A stretch of 64,000 nt of DNA from Pipra filicauda (lineage: Eukaryota; Chordata; Aves; Passeriformes; Pipridae), in assembly GCF_003945595.2 (NCBI RefSeq), contig NW_024104430.1, forward strand, positions 558,001 through 622,000, read 5' to 3'. Made by a program: the position numbers and the translations under genes. Below, one piece after another: positions 38,116 to 49,380 of this stretch (its first letter is position 1; every line of letters begins with the position of its first letter). The notes under the pieces are model-generated. The model saw only the letters and a list, made by a program, of their open reading frames with translations, made no database searches and was not told the DNA's origin.

Positions 38116-41100
38116 CTGAAGGAACTAAGGGCCAAGTTATTCACACTGAATTTTAGGTAAAGTAAGTGTGACATTCTAGATGAGTCCATCCAGTAGCTTG
38201 CTAAAAGGGCTCTTGCTGAAAAAGGAAGATGCTTCTCCTCTTTCTCTCCGTTTTCCCTGGAAGCTGGTTAGGAAAAAGGAGGTAAGGGAGAGAAGAATGC
38301 TCTGCCTCCCATTTTGCAGTATAAAAAGCCACGAGATCCACTGAAGCTGTGGAATATAACTTCATGCTGGTCTAAGGTAGGGATTTGATTATCCTGCAGT
38401 CTCTCTTTCATTATCCCAAACAAGTAACTCAGCCCTTAGGGGTCAGGTGTTCCTTTGGATATTGAACACACTATTGTAACATAAAATCAGCTTGGTGTTC
38501 TCAGGGTTACTGCAATGTACTCCTCATGAAACAGTGTTATAAAGAAACTTCCATGGGTGGGTAGGGAAAGAGAATGATTTAAAAATAGAAGTGTGTATAC
38601 ACAGCCAAAAGAAAGCAAAACCAAAAAGAGAACATTCAAACCAGTAAAAAATACCCCAAATACACTAACTGAAATAAATACACAAATACTCCCTTGTCCC
38701 CCAATAGTAACATTGAAAAATAATTGTAGGAAAGCATAATAAAGATTCAGTATCAGTTTGTCTTAAACAGCACCCTAAATTGAAATATAAATGGCTTCTT
38801 TTACAATGAAGTAGCGAGGAAAAAAGCTGAAGAGCAAAATTATCACTTTACCAGACTGCCTTTCACTAGTCACAGCATCATTACTCTAGTGCTTTCCCTA
38901 GCCTTAAAAATTTCATTATTTATCTCATTATTATACAAAAGGCAATAAAAAGCTTTCTTTAATCCAATATTAACAACTATTTTTCAGAAGAATAATGATC
39001 TTCAGTAGTATTACCAGCCTGCCTATTATAGAGTGGGATTGTTTTAGCAGTTAAATGTACCACTGAAAAATTCCCAGCCATAGTCAATAAAAAGTCAGTT
39101 CTACCAGCCTCATCAATAAGAGCTTATTACCACCTGGAATCTGAGCCTTGTGAGTCAGCAGTGTGAAATTTCTGCGTGGAAATTCACTAATAGGAACTAG
39201 TCTGTTGATGAACAATACAGAATCAATATTGCCACGAGCTTTATTGTATGATTACTATTTTCACTCAGAATTAGTTCTCCTTTTTTTAAACAGTGTGGTC
39301 TCAAAACAATTCACATACATTTCAAAAGAAGCATGAAAAAGTTTCATGTTTCTCTCCAATAAACAGCAAGGATTATTTTAAAAGAATCTCTAGGATTCTC
39401 AGTATCATCACTGAAACTGAAATGCATGTGGTCAGTTTTAGTTCTTTTACTACAGTTAATTGATATACAGCTATGAAGAAATGGTAAAAGGTTGGAAGAC
39501 ACTTCCTAAGTCATCATAGAAACTGTTCATATCATTATAGTTCATATGGTGGTGAAGATATTTAATTATGCTTAAAAAAAATACCTTAACCCCCAAGACC
39601 AGAAGAAAACCTGAGTCCCTGAGTCCATGTGCACATTCTAACCATTTCCAGCCTCCAACGTGGATCAAGACCTGGCTTATCTTCCCCCCTTCCCAATTCC
39701 CATGCCAGCTGAATTAAAGTCCTAATGCTTTACAATAGATCCAGAGCTGGATTAGTGAGTGACTGGCAACAAAGTTATATCTCTGTAGGTAAATCTGAAC
39801 ATCATTTCTGTGCCTTGGGTTTTCTCCTGGGAAACAGATTAATGAGATTCCCCTATCTTAAAAAGACTTTGTGAAAATGCTTATTTGAGAATCCATTATA
39901 CACTCTAGCAAAGTACTGACACAGAAAAGATGAGAGATGTCAAAGAAAACTGTCTTCAAAACAGAAGTTCAATGGCATGTGTTAAATAAAACATGAGAAT
40001 TCATATTTAACAATGAGGAATACACCTACCATTGAGAAGCTGCTGATTAAGAAGGCACTCTGTGATGAGGAGACAGGTTTCCAACAGGAAAAGAAATGGC
40101 ATGTAAACATATGCTTAAAAAACTACAATAAGACACAAGCACAGGAAGATTGATTTTTTCTATCTTTGTGTACTTGACTTCATAGCCTTACAATGTTCAC
40201 TTGTGCCTTCTGTATGTTTGTATGAATTTATGGGCTGTATCAGATATGTTCAGGTACTGGGTAATACACTATAAAACTATCTGGAGGTACAAGGAAAATG
40301 TGTGGATCAGAAGGTTTAAACACCCAAATTAAAAATCCTTGACATTTTTAGTTTCTCTGCTCCTTGGTTTCATGTTTAGCCTTCTTTCATGGAGATGCAA
40401 CTTCTACCAGCAACACCCTTCACCTCCCAGCTCAGTTGCACCTTTTATAAAACCATGATTACAAGCTCTATAAATACCTACACAGATATGCTTTCAGTGT
40501 CCAACTATGGAAGAAAAAGTATGGCAAAATCATGTTCCTAAGTCAGTACTAAAGGTTAAAGTTTGACAAAAGGGACACTTCTGCCACAGCAAGCTAAGTC
40601 TTATCACCCTGATCTCTTGTTCTGGGTGATTGACTCACTAAATTCCTGTAGTTTCTCTGGAACAGGGCAAATGTAATTTCTCTTACCAGCTTCACAGTAT
40701 CTGTGCTAAAAAGGTTGCTATGCAGAGGCACTCCACGAGCAAAATCTTTAGCAGCTTCCTTTAAACTGTTTTTCCAATCTGTATTTTGGAGATTATCCAC
40801 AATTTACATAAAGTTAGCCCTGTTCTGTTTCCTAGTTTCAACCTTTATCAAGTATACATAGAAATCACTGTACTCCTGTAGGTCAGTTTTGGCTTAAATC
40901 TTTGCTGTGTTCTTAATCCCATTGATAATGGCTTTCCCCAGCCACCTTAAGCAATGAGCAAAATCCAGCCATACCATCTATACATAAAATTCAGAGGTAA
41001 AGGTTAAAGAAAAGGTTGGTAGCACATTTGATTAGAAAACTTCCTATACTCATTGCTTGGAGAGTCCTAGGGATTCTCTCTCATCTCTAGTTTATCTAAA

Positions 41101-43791
41101 ATAAGCTTTGAGCTTTCTCTTACTAATGGAAATTAGCTTGTCTCAATAACAATGCTATTTTTTTTCACTGATTACAGCATTTTGATCACAATGTTAGATG
41201 TCATTTCACGGTTTTGTATTAGACCAAATTTTAAGAGTTTCATAACTAATAGAAAGCTTTTAAAATTTTGAAAGTTACATGATTACATTTTTGTAAAGTA
41301 AAATGTACTATGCAATGACACATTTTGTGCTGAGAATTTAATTCCTGCAATATTAGATGCAAATGAAATCTGTTCAGCAGCTGGTAGAAAATTTTGAACA
41401 ACACAGCACTACTACGACAAGCTGCATTACACTGAATTTTTCCATCACGGAGTGTGCTTTACTAAGGCATTATTTAAACTTGACTAATTAAAAAAATGCT
41501 ATAGAAATGGCTGCTTAAGATGTGCCTTGTAATCTTGTAAATAATGTTCTGAGAAGGAGTTTTGCTGTGTACAAGGATGTAATATAGAAAAGGTAAACTG
41601 TACTTAAGGAGGATTAGGTAGCTCAGGAGGCTTATCATAGCAGAAATGGGAGTCTTTCATCACTTAGTCACCTCTTAAATTTGGTCCCATTCCGTAGTGA
41701 GTGAAAGTCATTGCTGCTTAGTGACATATGAAATGAGTTTGGGTTTTAGAACAGATCGTAACTGGAAAGCATCCACATCATAAAAGGCAGAACCACAAAT
41801 GTCTTTAATCTGCACCCATATTGACAATTTTCACAGATCTGACTTAAAGAATGAATGTGCTTGAACAGCTTAACTACTGTCTTAGCCAAAGAAAGAGTCT
41901 CTTATGTTAGGATAAGAGCAGAATGGCAGAAAAAGGTGGGAAAATTCTGTCCTAGTCACAGAGTACCTGTATTGGCTGAATACGTTCTTCCTCAGAGGTG
42001 AATATCTTTCATGATAACAAAAACAGTTTAATATTAAACCTTATAGATTTGAGATGTATAACATGATAAATTCATAAAAACAAGGTCAAGGAATGTACCA
42101 TCAGCATCATGCACCACTCTCCAGATTTTTAATTCTATCTATAAGTTTTCAGGCTCAGCCAACTTTATGTCACATTCAAAACAGCTGGATAAGATCAATG
42201 CTTATCTGCCACTTCTGATCATGTGGCATTACATTCTGCTTTGCTTATCTTTGAAATTGATGTTGCACTGTTACAAATGACTACATCAGGTGAAAAGCTA
42301 TGATAAATTAGGCTTATCTCTCTGTACACGATTTTTTCCTGAAAAAAACCCAGACTTAAGGATAGCTCATTCATTTTTTTTCTGCAAAGCATTAGGAATT
42401 TAATCTTTTCCCCATTCATATTTTTGTTAATGCTTATTTTGATTTTTAGCATAATTCAGAATTCTCAGAAGATTTGTGGTACGTTTTTTAGATTGCTCCT
42501 AATAAAATAGGATTCTAAATAGAGGTTCAAAGCATACAAACACTGTAAAGTTGTAAGAATTCAAAATAACAACCACTAACAATTATACATAAAAGAAGAT
42601 TATTGATTTCAGATGAAACTTACCAATACTATGCTGTTTTCCAGAAGGAATATAGTTACTGTTCAATATAGGAAAGAACATTAAAAAAAACCCAAAAAAC
42701 AACAAACCTAACATCTAAGAATCCAAGTTCAGGCCAGAGTAACTTGAAATAAATACTAACATTAAATTTTAATTATTTTGTAATTAAAAATAATAATTTA
42801 ACTTTGAGAGCTTAAAGGCTTATAAGTTTAAAATAATTACTTTAAAATGAGAAAGAAAATACTTCTTTTTGTTTTGTGAATGTTTTAGGCTATGATACCT
42901 TCATCAGAGCAAGAATTTTACTAAAAGTCTTGTGGGCATAATTCAGTTTTCTGTCTCCTAAATATTTTACAATTTTCCAAAGTAGCTTTTGTTTTGTTTC
43001 TGAAAGCATTCTTTCCATCTATTAATAAAGCAGTCGTACATCTATTACTAAAACAGAGAAAAAAGCCACAGGGGTCAATAGAGTTTATGAAAAATTGGAA
43101 TAGTTTCTACTTAAGACCCTTGATTCACATCACTCCAGAGTAGAATAGAAGTTCAGTGCAGAGGACTCAAGTTCATATACATTGCATATTAACTATTTAA
43201 ACATGAACAAATTCATCAGATAAAAGACACGTAAGCATTTAGTTTTTTAACTAAATAGGCTGTATAGGGATTAAGAGCCACAGCACATATTATTGGTATA
43301 ATCTCTTTAACCACACTAGGAAATCTTATTATGGAACAAATAAATTAGATGTTTTTCACAAAGGTCTGGAGCTGACTTGGTAGAGCTTCTGTCCTTCTCT
43401 TCCTCTTTGAAAGCACTATGTGAAGATATGTTTCTATAGACAATCCTTCATCATGATAACAGTGGAATCAAAGAAAAACAGTGTGAAAAGTGGTCTGACT
43501 TTCAGTTAGTCCTACTAGATTGTACCCCAGCTGGCCTTCCTCAGTGAACTATACTTTGTCTGCCTCGATGTATTTCATTATAGGCCACATCGCCCCAGAG
43601 AGCTTGTGTAGCACAGTATCACAAATGCTTTGACAAGTCATAAATATTTCTCATGTAAGGTTCAATTACTTCAGATAACTAAGGTTTTAATTACATAACT
43701 ACTTCTGGTTGAAAAAAAGTTAGGCATTATATTTCCTTGTAAGGAAAATCTACTTAAAATGTCATTAGTGTTCTCAAATTTGTCAATCACT

Positions 43792-44054
43792 ATAGAAACA
43801 GAGAATCATGAAATGGTTTGGGTTGGAAGGGACCTTCAAAAATCAGCTAGTCCGACTTCCCTGGCAAATCTCTCACTAGGTCAGGTTGCTCAGAGCCCTC
43901 TCTAACCTGACCGTGAACACTGCCAGCAATGGAGCATTCACAGCTTCTCTGGGAAACTTGTGCCAGTGCTTCACCACCCTCACAGTAAAGAATTTCTTCC
44001 TAATAGCTAATCTAAACCTGCCCTCTTTCAGTTTAAAACTATCCCTTGTCCTCT
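43792..44054 (-). mobile_element. CR1 retrotransposon, 3' half of a split copy
   Basis: It starts with a decayed tail ATAGAAACAGAGAATCATGA, then GGTTTGGGTTGGAAGGGACC, AATTTCTTCCTAATAGCTAA and TTTCAGTTTAAAACTATCCC, stopping at CTTGTCCTCT where an LTR is inserted. The same CR1 resumes at 45147 with CCTGTCAATACAGGCCTTAG. Confidence 0.93.
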
Positions 44055-44459
44055 CGTAGTGGGTTGACCGTGGCCAGATACCAGGTACCCACTACAGTTA
44101 CTCTCTCCCTCTCCCTCTGCAACTGGACAGAGGAGAGAGAAAAAAAAACAGCTAAGGATTCATGAGTAGAGATAAGAGCTGGGAGAGGTCAGTGACTGAT
44201 TACTTTCACAGGCAAAACAGACTCAAAGTGGGGATAGTACTTAAATTTATTACTAACAGGATAAGAGACAAAGAGTGAGAAATGAAACAGCCTTAAAAAC
44301 ACCTTCCCCCCCACCCTCCTTCCTTCCATGTTCTCCCTCCTCCCCCCAAGCCGTGCAGGGGGATGGGGAATGGGGATTACGGTCAGTTGTTGTTTCTGCC
44401 GCTGCTCAGAGAGAGGAGTCCTTCCCCTGCTCCCGTGGGGTCCCTCTCATAGGAGACAG

Positions 44460-44830
44460 TCCTTGATGGACCTCTCCAGTGTGAGTCCATCCCTCGGGCA
44501 GCAGTTCTTCCCAAACTGCTGTCCTGTGGGTCACTTCTCCATGGGGTGCAGTCCTTCACGAATGAGCTGTACCCACGTGGGTCCCCCACAGTCCTACCTG
44601 GGAAAAACCTGCTCCAGCGTGGGTTTCCCTCTCCATGGGCTGCAGGTCTCCGGCAGGACCCTGCTCCATCTTGGGCCTCCCATGGGGTCACAGCCTCCTT
44701 CATGCATCCACCAGCTCCAGCATGGGCTCCTCCATGGGCTGCAAGTGAGCCTCTGCACCCTGATGGTCCCCCATGGGCTGCAGGGGCACAGCTGCTCCAC
44801 CATGGTCTGTACCACGGGCTGCAGGGCCTC
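44460..44830 (-). repeat. Degenerate tandem repeats inside the LTR
   Basis: Variants of CTCCAGCGTGGGT followed by CCATGGGCTGCAGG recur about every 40-60 bp, six to eight times. They give Pro/Trp/Gly-rich translations in several frames. They are an internal minisatellite of this LTR family. Confidence 0.75.
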
Positions 44831-44956
44831 AGCTTTAGTGCCTGGAGCACCTCCTGCCCTTCCTTTTGCACTGACCTTGGTGTCTACATTGTTATTCCCA
44901 TGTTCTCACTCCGCTCTTCCCTGGCTGGAATTCCTTCTGAGCCACAACCTTCTGTT

Positions 44957-44966
44957 CTTAAATATG
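44957..44966 (-). promoter_or_regulatory. TATA-like box of the nested LTR
   Basis: CATATTTAAG on the minus strand, about 30 bp downstream of a CCAAT box (45005-44996). It is the usual U3 promoter spacing, and it is the main reason for calling the LTR minus-oriented. Confidence 0.5.
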
Positions 44967-45146
44967 TTATCACAGAGGCATTAATATTACTCCTAATTGG
45001 CTCAGCCTTAGCCAGCTGCAAGAAGTCTGTCCTGGAGCCAGCTGGCATCGTCTCCATGGGACAGAGGAAGCCTCTAGCAGCTTCTAACAGAAGCCACCCC
45101 TGTAGCCCCCCCAGCTACCAAAACCCAGCCACAGAAACCTACTATA

Positions 45147-45362
45147 CCTGTCAATACAGGCCTTAGGCAGTAAGTCCCTCTTAATTAATATACCTTAATA
45201 AGATATTAGGTAACTTCTCCAGACTGAATGGAGCCCCAGTCCTAGATCTCTCAGCCTTTTCTCTTAGGAAAAAATGCTCTAGTCTCTCTTGTAAGCCTTT
45301 GCTGGACACTGTCCAGTAGCTCCATATCCCTCTTGTACGGTGGATATACCAAGCTACACTCT
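45147..45362 (-). mobile_element. CR1 retrotransposon, 5' half of the split copy
   Basis: It resumes the CR1 interrupted at 44054, with AGTAAGTCCCTCTTAATT, TTCTCCAGACTGAATGGAGC, CTCTCAGCCTTTTCTCTTAG and GGACACTGTCCAGTAGCTCC. It is more divergent than the left half, includes an AT-rich gap at about 45180-45208, and fades out after CCAAGCTACACTC. Confidence 0.85.
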
Positions 45363-45888
45363 TCATATATAACTTTTACAAAATCTTTTAAGATATTTCA
45401 AATACAAGTTGCATGTAAGATGCTTTGGGATTTATTTCCTCGCCTTTTCTTCTAATTAACCAACATGAGATGATTGTTGTATCTTCTTGGCATAACTTGA
45501 TCCTAAGACAGGTCAAAAGATCGTGGCAGAGAGACACTTAAGTTTTTTCAGCTTTCAGGACATTCACATAATAAAGATCTCCAGACAAAGCTCTCACTTT
45601 ACAGTCTGTTCCAGACTACAGTTTCTGAGACCTTTATACATATAAGCCTTTCAGTTGTGATTGTTGTACAAAGGAGGAAGACCTCATATATAGTTCTGCT
45701 TCAGAATAATAAACAGCCATTTGCAAAAGTGGTGTTGGATTACTGTGCCTTCACACAGCTTTCATGCAAGTCTACAGGGGGCTCCAAAACTCTTTGTAGT
45801 GATCTGTTTTGGATTAAATTACTGTAATGAAATTTACATCAAAACCAATTTCTGAATGTATCCATCTCTCTTCCTATACTCAATCAGG

Positions 45889-45932
45889 AATGAAGGAACG
45901 AAAGAAGGAAAGAAGAGAGGAAGGAAGAAGAG
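45889..45932 (+). repeat. Purine-rich (GGAA/GAAA)n simple repeat
   Basis: GGAATGAAGGAACGAAAGAA, then GGAAAGAAGAGAGGAAGGAA and GAAGAGG: a polypurine microsatellite of about 45 bp. Confidence 0.85.
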
Positions 45933-48900
45933 GATAATATTGCATTCATTGATTCATTCATCATTTCTTTTTCCATTTTTAGACAGTAAGATTATTTCAT
46001 CTGCTCTCATATGAATTATAATTAATAGCATTAATAAGGTGCTTAGCCTACATTGAAAGAAAATTAATATTATTAGCCAGAGAATAATTCTCTAAGGCAT
46101 GTCACATGCAGTGACATTATAACTGTGAATGCTTTCAACATTGAATTCTGCTATGCACATATCAGTATGCAAAAGCAGTAGACACACGTGGTCCCAGAGC
46201 TTATCCAGAGGCTTTGTATTTTTGATTTTTGACATGGATTGTAATCATACTCTTCAGCAGTGGTTTAACAAGTCACAAACATGAAATATTCAAATAAGTA
46301 TTTTATTCGTGTGTTTTTCTCCTTCTAGAATGGAGATTGTCTTACAATTGAATTATTGTCCAATTTGGTATTGATTCTCAATAAAAACCAAAACAAATCA
46401 AAATGGAATTGTATTTAGAATTCTCGGTCTGGAGTGGACTTCTCCATCTTGCTAGAAAGGCTGTTGCTTTTTCAAGATGGTTCAATCTTGATATATATAT
46501 ATATCTTCAATCTTTTTCATCACTGGTACCTAACAGTCCTAATTCGTACTTCTACTTGCAACTTTGGAGGTTTTTTTGGTTTGTTTTGTTGTTTATTTGT
46601 TTGTTTTAGTCATCCACAAAGGTTTTCCACATTTCCCAGTGAGTAGAAAACATAATGTACGTTTCTTTTAGAACTGAGTTAAAGTTGTGGGTTTTTTCCT
46701 ACCTGAGGTCAAAGGTTTCTGATGTTGTACTATAATGTAGTTTTCCATACACTCATTTTTATTTCATATGCTGGGTTGTCTTCACTTAGAAAGTTTTGTA
46801 GTATATTGTTATACCTGGGTTATTTTGTTCTTATTGCTTTTGCAAGCTACATTCTTCTATGCATAAATACTAAGTTCTGCCTACTGAAAACCACTTTTTC
46901 TGGAAAGATTACAGTTTTCACTTTTTCAACTTTTCTAGAAAATTTTGTTTGACTTTTCTACTGTAGCATCTTCAGAGGCATTCCAAGAAAATACTGGCTA
47001 TTGACATCAGCAGTACACTGAATGAATCTACTTTGTCTAACTTACTTGATACATTAGGACTGGAATTTTCAGTGGAGGTTAATAAAAATAAGTACTTCAA
47101 TTGAAAAAAAAAAGCTATATTATTCCTTCAGACTCCTTCAGAAATGACAGTCATAAATTTTTTTTCATCATGCTAATAATGCAGGAGAGGAACTAAATGC
47201 ATTTTCTACTTCCTGGAGAAACTATGCCATATTTTATCATAGGAATCTTACAAGACAGAAGCAAAACCAAGTAGCCAGACCCCCAACAGAAATAAAATTT
47301 GATGCTTGTATTCTAGTAAATGACAGTCAAGGATCTGTTTCCTGATTAAGCTAACTCCACTGTCCCTGATGCTTTTGTAATGAACTCTAAAGGACAGTAC
47401 ATGAGGAAACTCATGTATCTCCTCCAAGTTTGTTCAAAATTCCTGTATTACCACCACTAAATTTGTATCTCTGATTTTATCCCATGCTTTTTAAATAGTA
47501 TGCTTCTCTCCTACAGAAGTTTGACACATCTTCTAAGAGCCTGTGGTCATTCTGGAAAAGAGCAGTGGGTTTTAATGTTACCACCTCTACATCACTAAAT
47601 AGCCTGAAACAACATCATGTCAGTTGCCCTGCTTTCCAGCTTGCTGTTTAAACAGTGGAGACACTCTCTGGGGAAGCAAGGAGGCAGAAAAATGTAATGG
47701 CAGAATGGCAGCAGCAAATGACCAAACAGGCTGGGATAAGATAAATATCACACAACAGAAAAAGAAATAGTAAAATCAAATGCAGACAGTAAAACCAGCT
47801 AACGCTCAGTAGCTTACTACAATGTGAATGCCAATAAAAATGATAACACATGCATACTTTTATCTAATACAAGTACTCAACTGACCGGATGCTGGTGGCC
47901 ACTGAAAAAAGTGATAAAGTTTCAGGATAGATACAACTGGAATGAAAGCTGCTCTCTCTTTACAAAACCTGAATTACAAGAGTATTATTCTGTTATCTCC
48001 TACACTGAAAACCCTTCCTCAGCACATCACAGTTTCCCACAAAGGTTTTCCCCATTTTTGTAAATAATGCAGTCAATACCTTACAAATCACTAAATGTGC
48101 TGTGGTGCCTTTTGTCCATTGCTTCTGAAACTAGACTTCTTGATGGAAAATATCCAAAGAAATACGTATGTTTAACTGCACATACCAGCATAATTTATGT
48201 AGGCACCAAAACTAAATATCTGTTCATAGAAACTTAATAAGGAAGCGATATTTTCCTGAAGAAAGCTGATTTGCTCTGGTTTGCACTGAGAACAGAATCA
48301 ACTTGGGGTACACAGGAAGAAGGACTGTAAACTCATCTTTAACCCTTATAATACTGCTATTCTACAATATGATTATTTACAAATATGAACTGTTACTTGT
48401 TTACACAGGCGATTATTTCTGGAATCAAAGAAACACTTCAATATATCTAGAGATATAGGAAACCTCTTGAAAAATATAAGGAGCAATTGCTCTTCAGCCT
48501 CAGAGAAGCTCTGAAGGGCAAATTGTTTGGTTTGACTGTTCTACATAAACAGAAATGGACCTCGCATTAGTGATTTCGATAATTCAGAGAACTCACTAAA
48601 ATAATTAGCAAATTAGTTTTGCCAACAGTGAACACTATAGCCACTTCATTTGAAAATAATTTTATATGGATACCATGTGGTCACTTTTTGAATTAATATA
48701 TTGTTTTATAAGGATAACCTGAACAGGTCAGATGGCACCCAGGAGCTCAGGGCATTGGATTTAACTACTCAGCTTTAAAAGTCCACAGTTACGTGACCAC
48801 ATCTCTGCTAAAGTCCATGCTCTATAGACTACCTTTAGAGTTAAAGACGAGAATAGGACATAATAATTTCGGCCATAAAGTAGATACTACAAGAGCTCAG

Positions 48901-49061
48901 ATTATTGTGCTTTTTAAATGACTGTTTCTTTCCCCTAAGTATAAAGGACAAGTATGACAGATATACTGTAGACATCCTAATTGCTGGTCAGAATTTAGTG
49001 AACATGAACACAAGTCTTCCATGAATTCCGTTGATTGCTGTTAGAAGCACATGTAACATAC

Positions 49062-49198
49062 CTACACTCCAGTCCATTTCCTCCACTGCATCACCATATA
49101 AGCCATGCTTGCTCTTTCCTCTGAAATTTTCTGAAGCATACAGAGCAGTGTGGACATGAAGATAAGACAAGACAAGAAGAAATGGTGCATCAGTGTTC
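49062..49198 (-). CDS. STS: STS exon with the HVHTAL active-site motif
   Basis: A 137-nt exon starting right after a TTTTCCAG acceptor (AG at 49200-49199). Its G joins the preceding AG to make Arg. The product is (R)[25 protein letters not shown], then [20 protein letters not shown] and the first base of Gly. The HVH motif supplies the substrate-binding His of the sulfatase active site. The [15 protein letters not shown] signature occurs across type I sulfatases and is very close to vertebrate STS. The donor is GTATGT at 49061. Just upstream of the acceptor, the minus strand carries a long T/G-rich tract (49311-49380). Confidence 0.95.
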
Positions 49199-49310
49199 CT
49201 GGAAAACAAACCAAATCCACAACTCCTTAGTATATTTTAGAACAAAATGACTACAAAGAAATCTTTCGACAGTAGAGTTAAAAAAAAGACTCTCCCTCTT
49301 CCCTGGTCTC

Positions 49311-49380
49311 CCTTCAAAACAAACCAACTAACCAACCAACAAACCAAAAAAAGCCCCCACCAAAACAAAAAAGAGAAAAA
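49311..49380 (+). repeat. A/C-rich low-complexity block
   Basis: (AACC)n and (AAAC)n units with AAGCCCCCACC in the middle. It lies about 110-180 bp upstream of the STS exon acceptor on the minus strand, where it reads T/G-rich. Confidence 0.8.

Larger units (their letters stand above)
44055..45146 (-). mobile_element. Solo LTR (about 1.09 kb) nested in a CR1
   Basis: The left edge (T/C)GTAGTGGGTT and right edge AACCTACTATA form imperfect inverted termini, and the insertion is flanked by CCTCT and CCTGT, a 5-bp target duplication with one mismatch. On the minus strand the U3 side has a CTGAGCCAAT CCAAT box (45005-44996) and a CATATTTAAG TATA-like box (44966-44957). AATAAA (44251-44246) serves as poly(A) signal near the other end. 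I recognise the GTGGGTTGACC...GGCTGCAGG sequence as a common bird LTR. No internal retroviral genes are present. The region between the TATA and poly(A) boxes holds GC-rich degenerate repeats, producing open frames of 218, 206 and 162 codons that are not genes. Confidence 0.87.
26377..49061 (-). other. STS: STS intron, 22.7 kb
   Basis: The largest intron. It holds a CR1 tail (28044-28102), a CR1 (36576-37190), the SINE-like element (37735-38115), a CR1 split by a solo LTR (43792-45362) and small simple repeats. Long stretches (about 28.1-36.5 kb, 38.2-43.8 kb and 45.4-49.0 kb) look like unique AT-rich DNA with no exon or transposon I can recognise. Confidence 0.85.

Noticed and set aside
44328..44984. 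Novel 218-codon protein gene
   Set aside because: It lies wholly within a solo LTR made of degenerate GC-rich repeats, with equally long frames in other phases and on the other strand.
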